Source: Candidatus Njordarchaeum guaymasense | Lineage (GTDB): Archaea; Asgardarchaeota; Njordarchaeia; Njordarchaeales; Njordarchaeaceae | Length of the DNA: 6,210 nt | Direction of reading: 5' to 3' | Assembly: GCA_030587605.1 (NCBI GenBank) | Contig: JAUQYT010000106.1 | Span: forward strand, 1 to 6,210 | Shown: in pieces, positions 6,098-6,210 of the stretch | How positions within the stretch are numbered: position 1 is the stretch's first letter | Layout: each line of letters begins with the position of its first letter | Notes under the pieces: model-generated | Databases searched by the model: none | Told to the model about the DNA's origin: nothing | Seen by the model: the letters and a program-made list of their open reading frames with translations, nothing else | Translations under genes and position numbers: made by a program

Positions 6098-6126
6098 CCC
6101 TGTTTGGGGTCTAATCCCCAACGGTC
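6096..6126. repeat. Strong hairpin just after the integrase stop
   Basis: TTGGGG (6104-6109) and CCCCAA (6116-6121) pair across a 6-base loop, and GACC (6096-6099) and GGTC (6123-6126) extend the stem after a small internal loop. On the plus strand it resembles a T-arm with a loop one base short, followed by an acceptor-like ACGGTCCACA, so a decayed tRNA 3' end is possible. No T-run follows on the plus strand, so a terminator is not well supported. The remaining bases to 6210 hold an A7 run (6137-6143) and AT-rich sequence, with no gene seen. Confidence 0.35.
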
Positions 6127-6210
6127 CACATAGAATAAAAAAACACAGCCTAAATCTGCAAGTTTTTGGGTCAATGAAATCCCACACAGATATATTGATT
6201 ACTCAGTTTC

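Noticed and set aside
6022..6130. A complete intron-containing tRNA within the window
   Set aside because: The 3' half is clear, but no AGCCCGG acceptor strand or D-arm occurs to the right, and the CAGTA/TACTG loop of 17 bases does not leave a T33-containing 7-base loop after removal of a plausible intron.
6188..6196. CAATATATC TATA-like box on the minus strand near the right edge
   Set aside because: It could be read in either direction, no gene follows at a sensible distance, and the region is AT-rich.

Overview
The window most likely comes from an uncultured mesophilic archaeon of moderate GC content; a Bathyarchaeia- or Thaumarchaeota-like genome is my best guess. The clues are Shine-Dalgarno (SD) motifs matching an archaeal 16S tail (GGAGG, GAGGTGA), TTG starts, TATA-like boxes about 25 nt before presumed transcript starts, heavy AGA/AGG arginine use, and an archaeal-style integrase running through a tRNA 3' end. 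The lineage is inferred from gene character, not from a marker gene.

Layout. Positions 1-1084 hold two plus-strand genes: the 3' part of a membrane-anchored DUF4760-like protein, then a GNAT acetyltransferase with an odd translation start. Positions 1119-3801 hold two minus-strand genes: an S9-family serine peptidase (prolyl oligopeptidase/acylaminoacyl-peptidase type) followed by a class I SAM-dependent methyltransferase. Between positions 3823 and 4023 lies a divergent control region with a TATA-like box, a nested inverted repeat and two clear SD motifs. From 4024 to 6097 a compact plus-strand cassette carries two small proteins I cannot assign and a tyrosine recombinase (integrase). The second small gene overlaps the integrase start by ATGA. 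The integrase frame then runs through the 3' portion of a tRNA lying on the opposite strand (6022-6058). The last ~110 bases hold hairpins but no gene.

How the parts work together. The left genes look like ordinary chromosomal housekeeping or accessory genes (protein modification, peptide hydrolysis). The right cassette is the integration module of a mobile element that targets a tRNA gene, possibly a tRNA-Gln-like one because the acceptor implies an A1-U72 pair. The 5' half of that tRNA is absent from the window, so this is either an attP, a displaced half-site or a decayed junction. I see no defence system, CRISPR array or transposon. The best leads are the integrase/tRNA overlap, the non-canonical starts of the peptidase and the GNAT protein, the nested dyad at 3925-3960, and the possibly split pair of small genes before the integrase.
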